A stretch of 64,000 nucleotides of DNA from Drosophila pseudoobscura (lineage: Eukaryota; Arthropoda; Insecta; Diptera; Drosophilidae). The position numbers and the translations under genes were made by a program. This document shows, one piece after another, positions 1 to 12,790 of this stretch. The notes beneath the pieces were generated by a model, which ran no database searches, was not told where the DNA came from, and saw only the letters and a list, made by a program, of their open reading frames with translations. Positions within the stretch are counted from its first letter, which is position 1. Each line of letters opens with the position of its first letter. The stretch spans positions 13,969,501-14,033,500 of the forward strand of contig NC_046680.1 of assembly GCF_009870125.1 (NCBI RefSeq). The letters run 5' to 3'.

Positions 1-2400
1 GTATGGATTGGGATTAGGCAACCGTGAGGCCAGGACGGACTAGCCCAAATTGGACACCGCAGGCCAATATCAATACATGATGTATGCAAGTAAGTTTAAT
101 TTTGTTAGTTATGCTGTTTATTTTTTTTTTAAATCAAATTCCTAGGAAAATGTTTTCTCTTTGCAAGCAATCAATCACATTAAAATTGCTCAACACGTTT
201 CGCTAATGGTGAGCAAAAAGAAAAGAAGGTATGAAAGTAAAACCTACGCAAGGGGGATTAGGCGGCTAATCCGTCTTGTTCCAAATGACCAGCGGGAAAG
301 GTGCTTGGCCAGGAAAACAGACATTCCGGGTGTGTACCGGGCAGATACTTCCAACATATTTTCGCTTTTCGGTGGGCTGTTCCTGAGCTAATTTAAATGA
401 CAAATATACGCACACAAAGTGGCCAGGATTGCAGGAAACCCATGCGAAATGCATGTTTGCTTTGAAGATTCAGGATTCAAATCAGATCGATTCGGTTCGG
501 TTCGTTCCATTCAAGAAGACTGCGTTACATTTTTCACGGAACCTAATAAAAAACTCTTCCAGTTTGGCCGGTTAAAAAACTCTAAATAGTCATAAACCCC
601 AGGTAGGACTAATCATAAAAAACTTTAAAGTGCGGAAGCAAGTCATCAACAGACGGTAAAAAAGTCAAACCGCTCACTTTCGTAAAAAGTCAAGGCCAGA
701 CTATAAACTGTTGGAAAGGACGAGGCAGCTGACTAGGGTGGTTTGTATTGTTGGTATGGTCGGTACATACATATGTGAGGCTGTTTTCGCGGCGAATTCG
801 TTTACGATCCGTTGGTAATATGCAAATGCACAATGCCGCTAGGAATCCTGACCTTGTTTATGATGCAAAGACCTTAGGACAGCCATTCTTAATCCGGATT
901 TAGTTCAGCTCTGCAACATTTTTTGCTTTGTTTTTGCTGCGATCTTTTTTTCTTTGGTTTTTAAGCGAAATTTGACTTCTTAATTGCCAACAACTCAAGG
1001 CTGGTCTAGTCTGGTCCGGTCTGGTCTGGTTACCTGTGATAGGCGAAGAGGATACGATACCCACGCTTACAGGTAGCTGAGCTTCAGTGCTCTCTCTGTC
1101 TGCCTTTCTCAGTCTATTTTGGAATTCCATAATTATGATCCTCATTGGCCCAAAGGCCTGCGTTCTTGCGAATTGAAGAAAAGGAAAAGGAAAGAAAAGA
1201 AAAAACAAAACAGACCGAGCCGCGAAAAAAATCGCGCCGCTCTCTAAGCCGGAGATTAGGATAAGGATTTAAAGGAAAATCCATCAATATTACGCCCATT
1301 GCAGGGGATCAAGCTTAATCGCCATGCTTAAGACTGACTTATTTGTTTGAAAAAATTTAATCCGTCTTTGGAGGTAGACTCAATGTGTTTTTTCTCTCTC
1401 GTAATCCGAGGGACAGCTGCTCAAAAGAGGTAAAAGCCTGAGCAAAACAAACGAATTGTACCAATTTTTTTTTTATTATCAGGCATGAAGAAAAAGTTTA
1501 ATCCTGGGATTAAGTTATACCAGTTAAAATGTTCAAATGATCAGTGGACCAGTCGGCAGTGGGCAGTGGGCCAAGGCAGGTAAATTGATCATTTCGGTCC
1601 CGGAAAATGTTGCTTAGCCACTGATCCAGTGATCAGTCAAGGATTATAGTTAACTAAAGGAGCCCGATTACATCTACTTCACTACTACTAAGATTAGCGC
1701 CAGGATTTTTAAATCTTGTGGCGCAATAAGTAAACCGCAGTTCCGCAGATCAGATTAATCCACGGATTAAAGCTTAGTCCGTTGTGGAAGGGCTTCTGTG
1801 CGTTGCCTAACATAGGCTCGGGAGACAGTACGCCAGAAGGTATGCAAATCATTGATTGACTTAATGGAAAACACATACCTATTTTGTACATATTTGTACA
1901 TGTTACGAAGTATTAGAAGGAAGTTTTTTTTTTGTAATAAATAAATATACAGACTATATAGACACCCATCTTCAGCCATTAGGCCGCCATCCAATTGCAG
2001 TTTATCCACAAATGTTGATATCATTTCCGCTTCGGTCTATTCGGTCTATTCATCTGCTTCCATTACTAGAATTCCTTCTCTTTTTTTTTGCAATAACAAA
2101 AGGTTTAGGCTACCTTGCTGGCCCTGGTTTTGTTGTCCGAAATATCCACTTCCTGTGCCTCCTACATACAAGACTGAGGCTGTCACTCAATTATTTAGGA
2201 TCAATTGTTGCGTAAGATTCACTTTTTGTAAAGATGTAACTATTTTTTTTTTCTTTCGTTTCGACAGTTATTTCCGACTTGATCCCGACCTAGTGTCCTA
2301 TTTTGGGAGTAGTCAAGTTGTCTATTGTGGAAATTCGGTAGCGTTATTCAGGACTCCAGCTGTTTCCTAATCCGATTTCGTGAATTCACGTGCCTCAGTG
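1..2400. promoter_or_regulatory. candidate early-embryo enhancer: dense TAATCC (Bicoid/Otd-type) cluster
   Basis: No coding exon is supportable here. The sequence contains twelve exact TAATCC/GGATTA sites, at 11, 255, 267, 890, 1358, 1402, 1499, 1507, 1641, 1756, 1764 and 2368; about one would be expected by chance in 2.4 kb. Seven lie within 1358-1769. Two are head-to-head pairs with identical 2-bp spacing: TAATCCTGGGATTA at 1499-1512 and TAATCCACGGATTA at 1756-1769. A third pair, in the opposite orientation, is at 255-272. Zelda-type heptamers occur at 600 (CAGGTAG), 1030 (reverse CAGGTAA), 1070 (CAGGTAG) and 1577 (CAGGTAA). TAATCC is the known target of K50 homeodomains such as Bicoid, Orthodenticle and Goosecoid. 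That this is a working enhancer, and for which gene, is inference; the target may lie outside the window. Confidence 0.5.
1001..1031. repeat. short CTGGT tandem repeat
   Basis: Imperfect pentamer repeat of CTGGT/CTAGT/CCGGT. A similar motif in the opposite orientation (GACCA units) occurs at 14,815-14,838. Simple sequence; no function is suggested. Confidence 0.6.
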
Positions 2401-5400
2401 AGGGCCTTCCTTTTTTTCAACGCACTCCCAACAGAGACTGTCTTTTCACTGTTTTATCAGCATGCAGATGCAAATGGCTCCCTGTTGTATAATTAGGCAC
2501 GCGTTTTTTGTGGGTTTTTGTTTCAGGCGTTCCTTTTTCTTATCATTAAATAGCGTCGCCCGTCCGCTCTGAAGCTCAGGTTTAGTTTAAAGGCACTTGC
2601 TTGCTTATCAATTTCTGCTCCCGTTTCTTTCCTGCACTTCGATGCTGGGCCATATTCCCACTAGAAGAACAAATACCTATCAAATAATTTACTCGATTGC
2701 TGTGGGCAACATAAATTTGCCAGTTGAAACGCAACGTCAAGATCAAGGATTTTGCTGCGCTTATCAATAGGTCGTACAATGCACCCGGGGCGCATTTTTA
2801 GTCAACCAGTTTCTTATCAGCATTCAAAGCAATTTATTTTTCAGGCGAACTTGCCAAGAGTCTCCTTTCGGTGTCAAAGAGTGGGGGAATGGTCGAAAAC
2901 ATACACATGGCAACAGAAAGAGCTGGAACACATTAAGTAGGTAGTGAGGTGATCCATTAACCCATGGGGGAAAGACGAATTTGGTCCGCAATTTTCACAT
3001 CACGGTTAGTGTGTGTTCCACTCTCAGAATTGAGCACATCTTTATCTTTCGATATACATATACTTATTTTTTCTATAGTAAAAAAAAAATACATTCCAAT
3101 CTTTTGTCAACTTAAAAGGGATTGAAAAATATTTTTTTAACAACCCACGCCCTGTCCCAACATGACAATAAATTTCGAGATGGGTTAATAAAATTGCAAT
3201 CATAATCTAATGGCGATTCTATTTTTATTTTTGCACAAATTATATTGGTTTTTTTCATATAAGTACGTACACTTGCAGAGAGTCTATCCAAATAATATAA
3301 CGCGGGCTCCGGCTACAGTTTTTAGGAAAAACGTTTTACCACACGCTGTTGGCTGTTGGTTGTTGGTGACTCTAAAACCAAATGTGCTTTACAATTTAAC
3401 TGAAATTAAAATCAACTCGATGAAGGGTAAAAGTGTATTCCATGTTCGGCCCGGCGATCTAGGCCCAGCCTATTTTGGAACTGTTGCGATAAGGTCCAGT
3501 CTCAGTCTCAGTCATGGCCGTTCATGGACGCGTTTTGCGTGCGATTTTGAAGCGGCGCCAAAACCAAAAATGGAAATGAAAAGGTGCGAAGCAGATGATG
3601 ACGTGATGTCAGTCACATGTCCCTAAGTCAATCCAATTAAGCAAAACTACGCATTGGAAACCGCACAAAAAGTTGACGCTTGACAGGATAATCAGACGGC
3701 GATTGTTTGGCAATTAGACAGAAGCGAAGTCGTAGAAAAGTCAGCCAACGAAAAAGAGAGCGCAAGAAAAGCATTAAAACTACAAAAAAACACAAAAAAA
3801 AAAGAAAAAAGGAAAAAAGAATAAAAAAGTATCGCATTGCACACGGTTGAGCAGCTTTTCAAGTTGAAACTTGAGGGACAGCCGGACATGTCCTTTGTTT
3901 GTTAGTGGTGGCCTGTCAACAAGGCTGCCGTCCTTGGGCTCGTCAATTTGTTCGTTTAAATTTGCAAAAATGAAGCTGTAAATTGCATTGATTGCCCGTT
4001 GACAGCAGGACGACAATTGATATGACGAGGGGTGGCAACTGGGGCCTCACACACGCACTACTTATGTAGCTATGCTGACGAGGTGATGCCATGATTCGCA
4101 AAGATACCATGTCGACAAGCGCGGCAAATGACAATTTTGAACGGCCAATCCTTTCTGGGAGGAAATCTACATCAATTAATCAACTGGATTGCCACCTACA
4201 ACAAATGAAGTCAGTCCCTCCTGGGTGTCCCTAAATCAAACTGCATGATTTATGGTTCCTCAAGGAAGCGGACTCTTCCTTTCGTTGCTCCTTTAAAATT
4301 GTATGAAAGCCGCAGGCTGCGATGTTCATTTTTTGTTTTTTGTCAATGGCCTTTTAGCTTTGTTTGGATCGGGGATCGGGATACACCATTAAAAATTCTA
4401 CAGCGACACTCAGCCAGTTGGCCAACTTGCTGTCTGGCCGATTCATTAATCATAATTCCTACAAGGCCCACTTCAATAGACTTTTTACTGCTGGGTATTT
4501 GGCATTCTTCGTGAAAAGGCCAAATACGCTATTACAGTTGAAGAAATTTCAATGGATGAAAAAGTTGTTCATTCTTCAACTCCTGAAACTCAATTCCTGA
4601 AAATTCCCGTCATGCGTTATCGTTAGTTAGTCAACTTTACGTCCAAAAAAGTACCAAATGGATAGAAATTCTTTTTATTGTTACTCAAGTGCAATTCATT
4701 CCGGAAAAGATATATAATCGTGCTTCTCGTCTAATAGTGGCTGTAACACTATCGTTAGAATTATATACAGTTATATTATAATATTCTTTCTCCTTAAGTT
4801 CGTAAGAACTATCGTAAAGACTATCGCAGGAACTATATATACAAGGGAATGCAAAGGGAGCAACCAAAATATATATTTGAAAATGCTAAACAACTGTATA
4901 AACATAAGAACATACGCTGTAGGCGGTGCAAGATGCACCATTTATGTAACTGAAAACCAAAACTGAAAGTCAAAGAACCCAAATATCTCCACTTGTTTTT
5001 TTAAAGAGCCGAGACATCCGGAAGTGATCTGGTACCGGTCCACGAGTAAGTGCTGCCAATCCGGCGCCTAGGCAACACAAGTGTTGAAATGAAATGTATT
5101 ATTAGTCTGAGCACAACCAGGAGCAAGGATTTTGGCACTGCTTTTTCGCAAATGGAAAGAGGCAGGTCACGTCGAGGCAGCAACATCTCGGGGCGTTGTT
5201 TGGTTGCTAAGCACTTTGGCCCACTGTGTGGACACGTTCAATTTTGCTCCATGTTGCCCAGACAACAAATTGAGATGTCACCTTGCTGCATTAACATAAA
5301 TTATCGATTCGTCTATGATTCTTACGTGATATTATAGCAAATTAACGGACATCCATCCCAACAAGATTAGCCTTTCTACTGCTTCTTTGATCATCCGCCC

Positions 5401-8400
5401 CTGAGATCTGTTTTGGGTATGGTATGTCTTGGTGTGGGTGGAGAACTTTTCAAATTTGAGTGACAAGCTGCTGGTTCTGGGTATCAAAATCGTTGGAATC
5501 CTTAGATGTGTGCCGTAATCCTTTAGGTATTCGAACATACACGTAGTGTGTAAGGAATCGGTGGCACATTGTATCAGGATGTGACAAGCCGATATCATGT
5601 GTTTTCTTTTGTTTTAAAGGGGCTAAAAACTTTTAGCTTTGCAAAGAAAGGCTTCTGAAGTTAGTTCAGCTGAAAAGATGGGGTTTCCTTCTCTCTGCTG
5701 TCCAAGAAATTGGTCAAAAGTATGTACATATATCTACAATCTACAATAACCACAAATCACAACCTTAAGCAAAGTCAATAGACTGGGGCTTCCACTGCAA
5801 TTAAGTTGACTGGGTCCCAATGAGACTCAGGGAAAACGTAAAGATAACCCAAAGTCTGTCTGCCGAGCGGTTGTCGGTGAAAGCAAATGCATTTCCGGCT
5901 GTGTTTACTCAATTGCAATTACAATCGACTGTCACCGACTAAGCGACAGATAAGCAATAGGAAATTTCTATGGAGATGGAGAGGGGAGTCGGCTGAAAAG
6001 CATTTTTAAAAGATCGCTATTGACTAGGCAAATTAAAATGTTGCTGAACTTGGCCCCTTTGTGCGGGGTGCGTGGTGCGTGGGTGATGGCGGTGCAGGGC
6101 TTATCTATGTCCAAGTCGCTCCAAAAGTCGCTTGGGTCATTTGGCTGGGTTAAATATTTATTAACTTTGTGGCGCCAGTGCGAAGGGGACTAATGAACTT
6201 GACCCAAGAAGGGGAACAGTTGGAGTTGAAGCTTAGGCAATTCCGACTTTAAATTTACAGAATGTTTGTTGGGGGTAACCTAAGTAACCGAAGAGGGACT
6301 TATCGTTCGTATTAGTTCATTAGATTGTGTGCAAGGCAAATCCTTTTGCAACCGAGGTACTTCGTAACCCAAGAGTAAATGAAAATAAAGTGGAATAAAA
6401 CCCTGACCCTAATCATGGAGCGTATAATACATCCTGGAATCCCACGCAGAGGATGTGCAATCTTGCGCAAAAGGATAACAAATAATTTCAAGCACATGGG
6501 AAGGAAGGCTCTGCATGCCACATCCTTGGCTGAACTGCTGACCTGCTGACCAGGGTGCTGCTGATGAGAAATGAAGAATGTGTGCATTGAGGCAAGCATG
6601 CAAAATTCAAGTCCTGCCTTCTTCTACAATAAATATAAGTTCAAGCGCTACAAAACACATATGCCTCGATGATTTTAGGTTTTCCGTTTTTTTTTTCTTT
6701 TTTTTTTTTTGTTAACTGAAGGTCCTCGTCGTTATCCCTCAAAACGTAACCTGACACTTGGGTAACTAGGACATAAAAACACAAATAAATCACAGAGGCG
6801 CCCGATAAAAGTGAAAACCATTTCCGGTATCAGCGTGGAGTCCAGGCAACTTTCGATTTCGATTGTATTTCAGAGACAGGGAGATTTTCTATAATTTCCA
6901 CATCAAAACGAGAACAATGACTGTAGGGGACACGCCTCCAGAGACATTCAAATTTCCTTCAAAATGGTATTTCCACGTGGGCAGGTCTTTGGGTTACGAT
7001 TAAACGATCGTATTTGGGGACCGAGAAATAGAATCGGAATATCCGGCCCTGTATTGTGCGGTCGATTAATGATCGCTTATCAGATTGCAAAAAAGGTGAA
7101 AGTGGGTTCCATAATAATAGATTTCGGAAGTGGTTAGCGGTTTGATTCCACGGCACACTACATGATTTTTGTATGAGTACCACACATTCTTGCAACAAAG
7201 AAAAAAGTGATAGTGATTGAGAAAGATGCATGGAGAATGGCCCGCATGACTTCAAATTCTTGCTTATAAAATAAACTGGCATATCCGGAGTGACATTTCT
7301 TTAGTTTCTGTCCCCCTGCATTCCCCCTACATAGTGGCTTCTAAAACATTCACTGGACGCTTAAATCGAACGCAACTAAATATTTCCGCTTATTGTTAAT
7401 CAATTTTTTTCTACACAAATTGCCCTTTGTGATATATGTTATAAATAGACACCCTTACTTTTCGCCTGTTGTCAATGTAAGTGGCTTCTAATTTATGTTA
7501 CATGGAGGCGTAATAATCGAGAATAGACAAAGTATTAATAAATTGCTCATATATACATACATATATTATATATGTAGTTTTTCACCAATTTTTTGCTCTT
7601 GTGGTATAACGATTTCCCATCATTTGTGTGCTACAGACCGAAGGCCCGCATCTTCGGATACTAACAAAAGGTGACTGAACAGACTACCGATTTATGGTAA
7701 AGAGAGAATTACTTTCAGTTTCGCTAGAACGATTTGCAAATGGGTTATTTAGAAAATATTCACCAATTAGAGAATCAAAGAACATAACTATCAAATTTCT
7801 ACGAGAAACCATTCATTCTGCTGTTGAAAACTATCGGTATGATCGCGATAATCAACACCCTAACCCTAGAGCAGTCAGACAGGAATCAGTAATCTCAAAA
7901 TAGACAAGAATCATTTGACATTTTAACGCCGATTCGTGAATAGAGATACTCGGATTTCGTAGGCATTTTCTATTAAGTAAATTAAAAGAAAAAGTATCGA
8001 ATGACCCTGTTCCTTTTTTAAATTCTCATACGAATGCGCATTTAAGAAAATGACGGTGAACCTGCTAGCCTAAGCCCTATTTAATTGCGAAAACATTCCA
8101 CTATCCATTTTCCATTATTATACCCTTTCATACTACCAAAGGAGCTCAGACCTTATATATTTATTATCAGAATGACATCCGACATTCCAGAAAGAGCAAC
8201 GTCGGCACCGCCCACCAAAAGTCATCTCAAAATAATCGAAGTCGGATAACTATGTTTATCATATAGGGCATGAAAAGCTTCGCACCCAAAACTTGGAATT
8301 CTTTTCGTATTTTTTGAATGACTTTCCTTTAACGTAACAGGAATGAGGTAATACGAAGCCATTTTGTGTCCAGAGTGCGGCCCTTTCTGTCGTAGAAGAG

Positions 8401-11400
8401 ATAAACAATGAGTGAATCCTTTTGTATGCCTCGGGTCGGCTCGTCTGTAAGACCGTCCCATTTTTGTTCTATTGCTTTTGTCTGCTGGCCACATTGTCCA
8501 GTAAAAAGGTTTAAGAGTGTGCTCTAAAATTTTCGCAACATGTTTCACATTATTGATGATGAGCCGGCTCCGTAAGCGATCCTTTTATATCCTCGACCAT
8601 TGCAGCATCTGATCCATAGTGAGCCCATGAGTCCCATGAATCCCAAGAGGGTTCTGAAAACCATGTCTGACTACTTCACCGCAGGATATCATATATGTAG
8701 GTCTACTCGCCATTGTATAATCATTGCTTGACCAGCCGAGTTTTTCGGCGCGTTCTACCTCCTTCGAATTAGTTCAGTTGGTCAAGCATGAACCGAAGAT
8801 TAATTAAGGTGCATACTACATACACACATACGAGAAGTGTGAGATACTCTCCTTCAAATATATTCAAAAATGCAGCGTAATGAATGTAATGTCTGAAGTT
8901 GCATACATCGGATCCTTTTCCATGTGTTACAATCACTTTCCCATGACATGCAGCAAGTGACGCAGCCTGAATCCTTGCATCATTGTATCCTTTCCACATG
9001 TGTGGGAAACAAACACTTTCACTGGCAGTAGTTCTCACATTACACATCGCACATCCTGTGGATGTGGAAACCTGCAAAGGATTGACATTCAGCTGACAAG
9101 TGTCGTTTGTTGTGAATAGGGGAGTCTCTAGGACTGGGTCGGGGTAAGAGAATAGTGAAGATACCACAAATTATGCACCAGCTGGAAATGGCTGAAAATA
9201 GCTGGGAATGCGGAAATAAAAGCTAGTTCAGTGCTAAAAAGGATATTAAGGCCTAAGTGTCCTCAATCGTAAAAATAGCCGCTTAAGCCAAAAAGGCGAC
9301 ACGAACAGCGAGCCTATGGGTCAAATGAGCGCCTTCTATACTCTTGTTGCAGTGATACTAGACGAAATTTGGTATCAGACAAGGTTGCGGATAAGAGCGT
9401 TGGCTGGTATTGTCTTGAAAATGGTAATACCCTCTCCAAGAGTAGATAAACGCAAATGCAATCAACTGCAGACATCACAGACAGAGCGATGGTCTCCTGG
9501 CCCCAAATATTTTTTCGCTTACACGCGCAATAAGTTGCGCTCGGCTTACGGAGCCCCTTCCCCACTCCATGTTTTATGCTCCTGGTGTTTTTATGGCAGC
9601 ACATTGACACATTGGCGTGGTTTTGGGGCAAATTAGCTGCCGTTCTGCTGCCGGTTGGTTCTGCATCGAGTGTCGGTCAAGTCAAGCCGTGATTCCAAGT
9701 TTCCTGTACTATTTTTTATGCCATTCTACGCGTCCTGACTTACATTAAACGTTCCATTAGGTTGGCCAGTAAGACGACTCTGAAATGGATTTCTCATTTG
9801 GTTTTTTATGGAGTAGCCATGTATGGAATCCCGGTATTTATGATATTTGGTTCTTCGCTCTGCGGCGTATTTAAAAAGGGATAATATAAGTTAAGTGAGT
9901 TTGCTTGTGACCAAATTTATGGTTCTGTTCTACTCGTAGGATGAACAGAACAGCAGATTGCGTTGTCTTTCCCCCCTTGAGTGTGTTTTATCCAACTGAA
10001 ATAGTGCTATTTTTGTCAGCAATGCCTCGTCCCCTCTTATTTCCATCGGAGTGGAGTTCGCAGCCGACAAGCGTGCCCATTGCCTGCTGCATTTCAAATG
10101 TTAAAAAGTTCAAATATCTCCTAAGTAAACCCAAAGCAAATGTCTCATTTCCTGCAACAATTGTCTCCATGTGCTCACCACTTGGAAAAGACGAATAATG
10201 ATATTTTTTTTCCTATTTCTTGGTTGAAATATCTCAGTGTGTGAGTACAGGAGCGGAGATAAAAAGAAGTCTTCGTGGTTGAGGCATGTGCATGGGATGG
10301 GCCCTGCTCTGCACATTGTCACCTTTGCTTGACCTTGAGTGCGTGCCTAAACGACGGGATGCTTGTCTAAGCAAATACTATAAGAGGGGAAAATAGAGAA
10401 CACACAGACAGTATTTCCATCTGCCATCTTTTCACTTAGCTCATTTAAAACAAAAGATCAGTATTTTAGAACAACGGAGTCGGGTGTTTAATATGAAATC
10501 ATTTACATCTGCAACACTCCGTCTTAACCTATGACTAAATATTGTATCCACCATTTATTATCCTATCCTTGACCATACCTCGATTATAGACCACCATTGC
10601 CCACTACATTTTGAAAGATTATCTCCTGGAAACCGGACAAAACACACAGAACCGAAACACCTGAGCCCGACGAACACCTGTGAGAATGTTCAACAAAGCG
10701 CAAAAGATGCGCAAAAATTGCATGAAACCAGGGACTCCAGAGCAAACACCAAAATGGAGAATATGAGAACACTTAACTCAAACAAAACCACAAGGATGCT
10801 GCCCAATTTATAAAGACGAGCTGAAGGACCCAGTGAAGTGCATCCGTTTGCGTTTTCACTTTCACAATGGAAACTAAAACCACAGAAAATGAACATATAT
10901 GCACAGGATACGCTATCGTTATGTCCTTTTTCCAGTGTCCTACTTCTCAACCGCAAAGCAAACAATAAACCGGACACTGCGATCAAATTGCCAAAAGTAG
11001 ACTGGGTTCAAAGATATCGAAAAATCTCTAAACTTATACTTCGAAATAAAAGAACGAAAAGTAAAGAACCTTCATATCAATTAACACTCGCCTTTAAAAA
11101 ACAGAAAGGGAAATGAGCGAAAATTCGTGGATTTTTTCGTTGATTCGTATGACTCATTTGCTATTTTTTTTTCATATAATTTTACACATGACACTGCAAT
11201 TTTCCAATACACTCTTAGGCTTGGGTACTCGGGTCTCTGTTTATCTATGTCTTATCGCAGCCTCGATCCCAAGGCTCATTGGTTTTCTTTTGGATTCTTC
11301 CATCCATCCTTTTTACCCTTTTTTTTGCTGCGCCAAGTGTCTAGACTCTTTTTTCCCTTTTTCCCTTTTCAAAGTTGTAATTGTGTCTGGAGCAGTCAAC

Positions 11401-12030
11401 CCTAAAGGCAACACCTCCGTTGCCTGCAGATTCATCAAAAATGAAAAGATTATCTTTGTTTTGTTGCTTCTAACCTTTTACTTCCTCGATGACTGTTTGA
11501 GCATTCCTAATCCTTTCTAAGACTCTTTATATATTTTCATTTGATGGTGTTCAATTTATGTGTGGCTGTAGGACGGGACCACAGAGTTTGGTGACTTCGT
11601 GAGAACCGGTTGCGATTTAATTCCTTGCGCAAGTCTACGAAATGTGAAAAACACTGAAAGACCGAAAACAATTCATTTTTTGGGTTGTAGAATGAAAACA
11701 ACCTGCAGTTGGTATAAGACGGTTAAAAGGTTGATCCTATGGGTTATAGGACTGTTAATTCTTCCATCGCCAACGTACTCTTTGAAAAACTTTTTCATCT
11801 TCCCAAAAACATAATTGTATCTTTGTGTACCTACTAGAAAATCAGAGATCCTTAAAGTGTTTAAAGACTGTAGAATTATCAGACAAGAGATGCTCCCAAA
11901 CCTCCTTCTAGTAACTGACGAATGGGCGATGAGGAAAACGACTGCACGTGCTTCATTGCTGAGCGCCCACAACAAACAAATATGGCCGCCAAAACACAGA
12001 CACACAACAACACGCATGTGCTCCACTTTA
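2401..12030. other. non-coding, AT-rich intergenic or intronic DNA
   Basis: I see no exon with protein-like sequence, no tRNA and no complete transposon in this stretch. The open frames present are short, overlap on both strands and have low-complexity translations. The only items worth naming are a TAGGTAG heptamer at 2938, homopolymer T/A tracts (for example near 3090, 3790 and 6690) and an X-box-like site at 5253. It could be a large intron or intergenic regulatory DNA; the sequence alone does not decide. Confidence 0.6.
5253..5266. promoter_or_regulatory. X-box-like palindrome (RFX-type site)
   Basis: GTTGCCCAGACAAC consists of half-sites GTTGCC and GACAAC separated by 2 bp, matching the RFX X-box pattern (GYTRYY, 1-3 nt, RRHRAC). 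RFX sites regulate ciliary genes in flies, but a single site far from any promoter I can see may well be chance. Confidence 0.25.
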
Positions 12031-12790
12031 ACACTTTCGCTCTCTTTCGCCCCCACATGTCGCGCAATTTAACCCTTTTAATGCCGTCTCCGTCTGCTTC
12101 AGTGTCTGGCGGCCATTGACTTGCGCTCTTTCTCACATTGGAGCTCGGTGGCTGTCTCTTCTATCCCACTCCAAGCCCCTTAAATACAGCAAAACTCTCT
12201 TTGCTTCCGACACAACGTTGCGCGCTCTTTGCCGCACTCTCTTTGCTTAAAAAAAGGGGAAGCAACGAATCTGTTCCCCTATACCATACTCTTTGACGCA
12301 CACACTACACTACCGTGCGTGAGTGTATTAAGGCGGCGAATGCACACACGAATGCTTCTCTTTCATTGCCATTCGCCGTTTAATTTTGTTCTTTTATATT
12401 TTCTATTGAAAGCGAAAGTATTTTTGTTACATTGAAAGGGGTGAAAGAGAGAATTCTCTGAAGCTGCTTATATTTATCGATTTGCGGCGTGAACTCTTTG
12501 ACTGTGTGAGTGCGGCGAATACAACACACACACGCACACTCCCTCCTCTGCCGTTGCTATTCGCTGTTTCCCTTTAACTCTTTATTCAGTGAACGGGCAT
12601 TAATTTTATTTTGACAGCGTCTCTCACACGTACGTGGAAGCCTGCGCTTGTGTGTGGCGTCGGTTCGGGAGTGGAGTGGAGTGGAGTGAGTGCGGTAGGC
12701 GGAGTTTGATCGATATTGCTTATGAAATGGCGTCAACTCTTTAAGCCCTGCGAGAGCGTTTTTGGATTTACAAGAAGTTCGAACATCGGC
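12030..12790. promoter_or_regulatory. CTCTTT-rich, internally duplicated segment, possible promoter region
   Basis: About ten copies of CTCTTT occur, often as ACTCTTTG or GCTCTTT, mixed with CGC and CACAC tracts. Two diverged copies of one ~120-bp block are visible. Both start with CTCTTTGAC, continue to GCGGCGAAT, then CACACAC and a CATTCGCC/TATTCGCTGTTT-like end, at about 12,287-12,400 and 12,491-12,610. A GGAGT pentamer run follows at 12,669-12,690. GAGA-like and CpG-containing sequence of this sort is common around fly promoters. No adjacent exon is evident, so a promoter role is only a suggestion; an old repeat is the alternative. Confidence 0.3.

Noticed and set aside
7857..7870. CCCTAACCCTAG resembling telomere repeat
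   Set aside because: Only two units, and flies lack such telomeres; chance.
9314..9636. Overlapping ~105-codon frames on both strands
   Set aside because: Mirror-image open frames arise where stop-like triplets are rare; neither translation looks like a protein.
11113..11520. 135-codon hydrophobic frame resembling a membrane protein
   Set aside because: The region is T-rich, which automatically yields Phe/Leu-rich translations; no supporting context.
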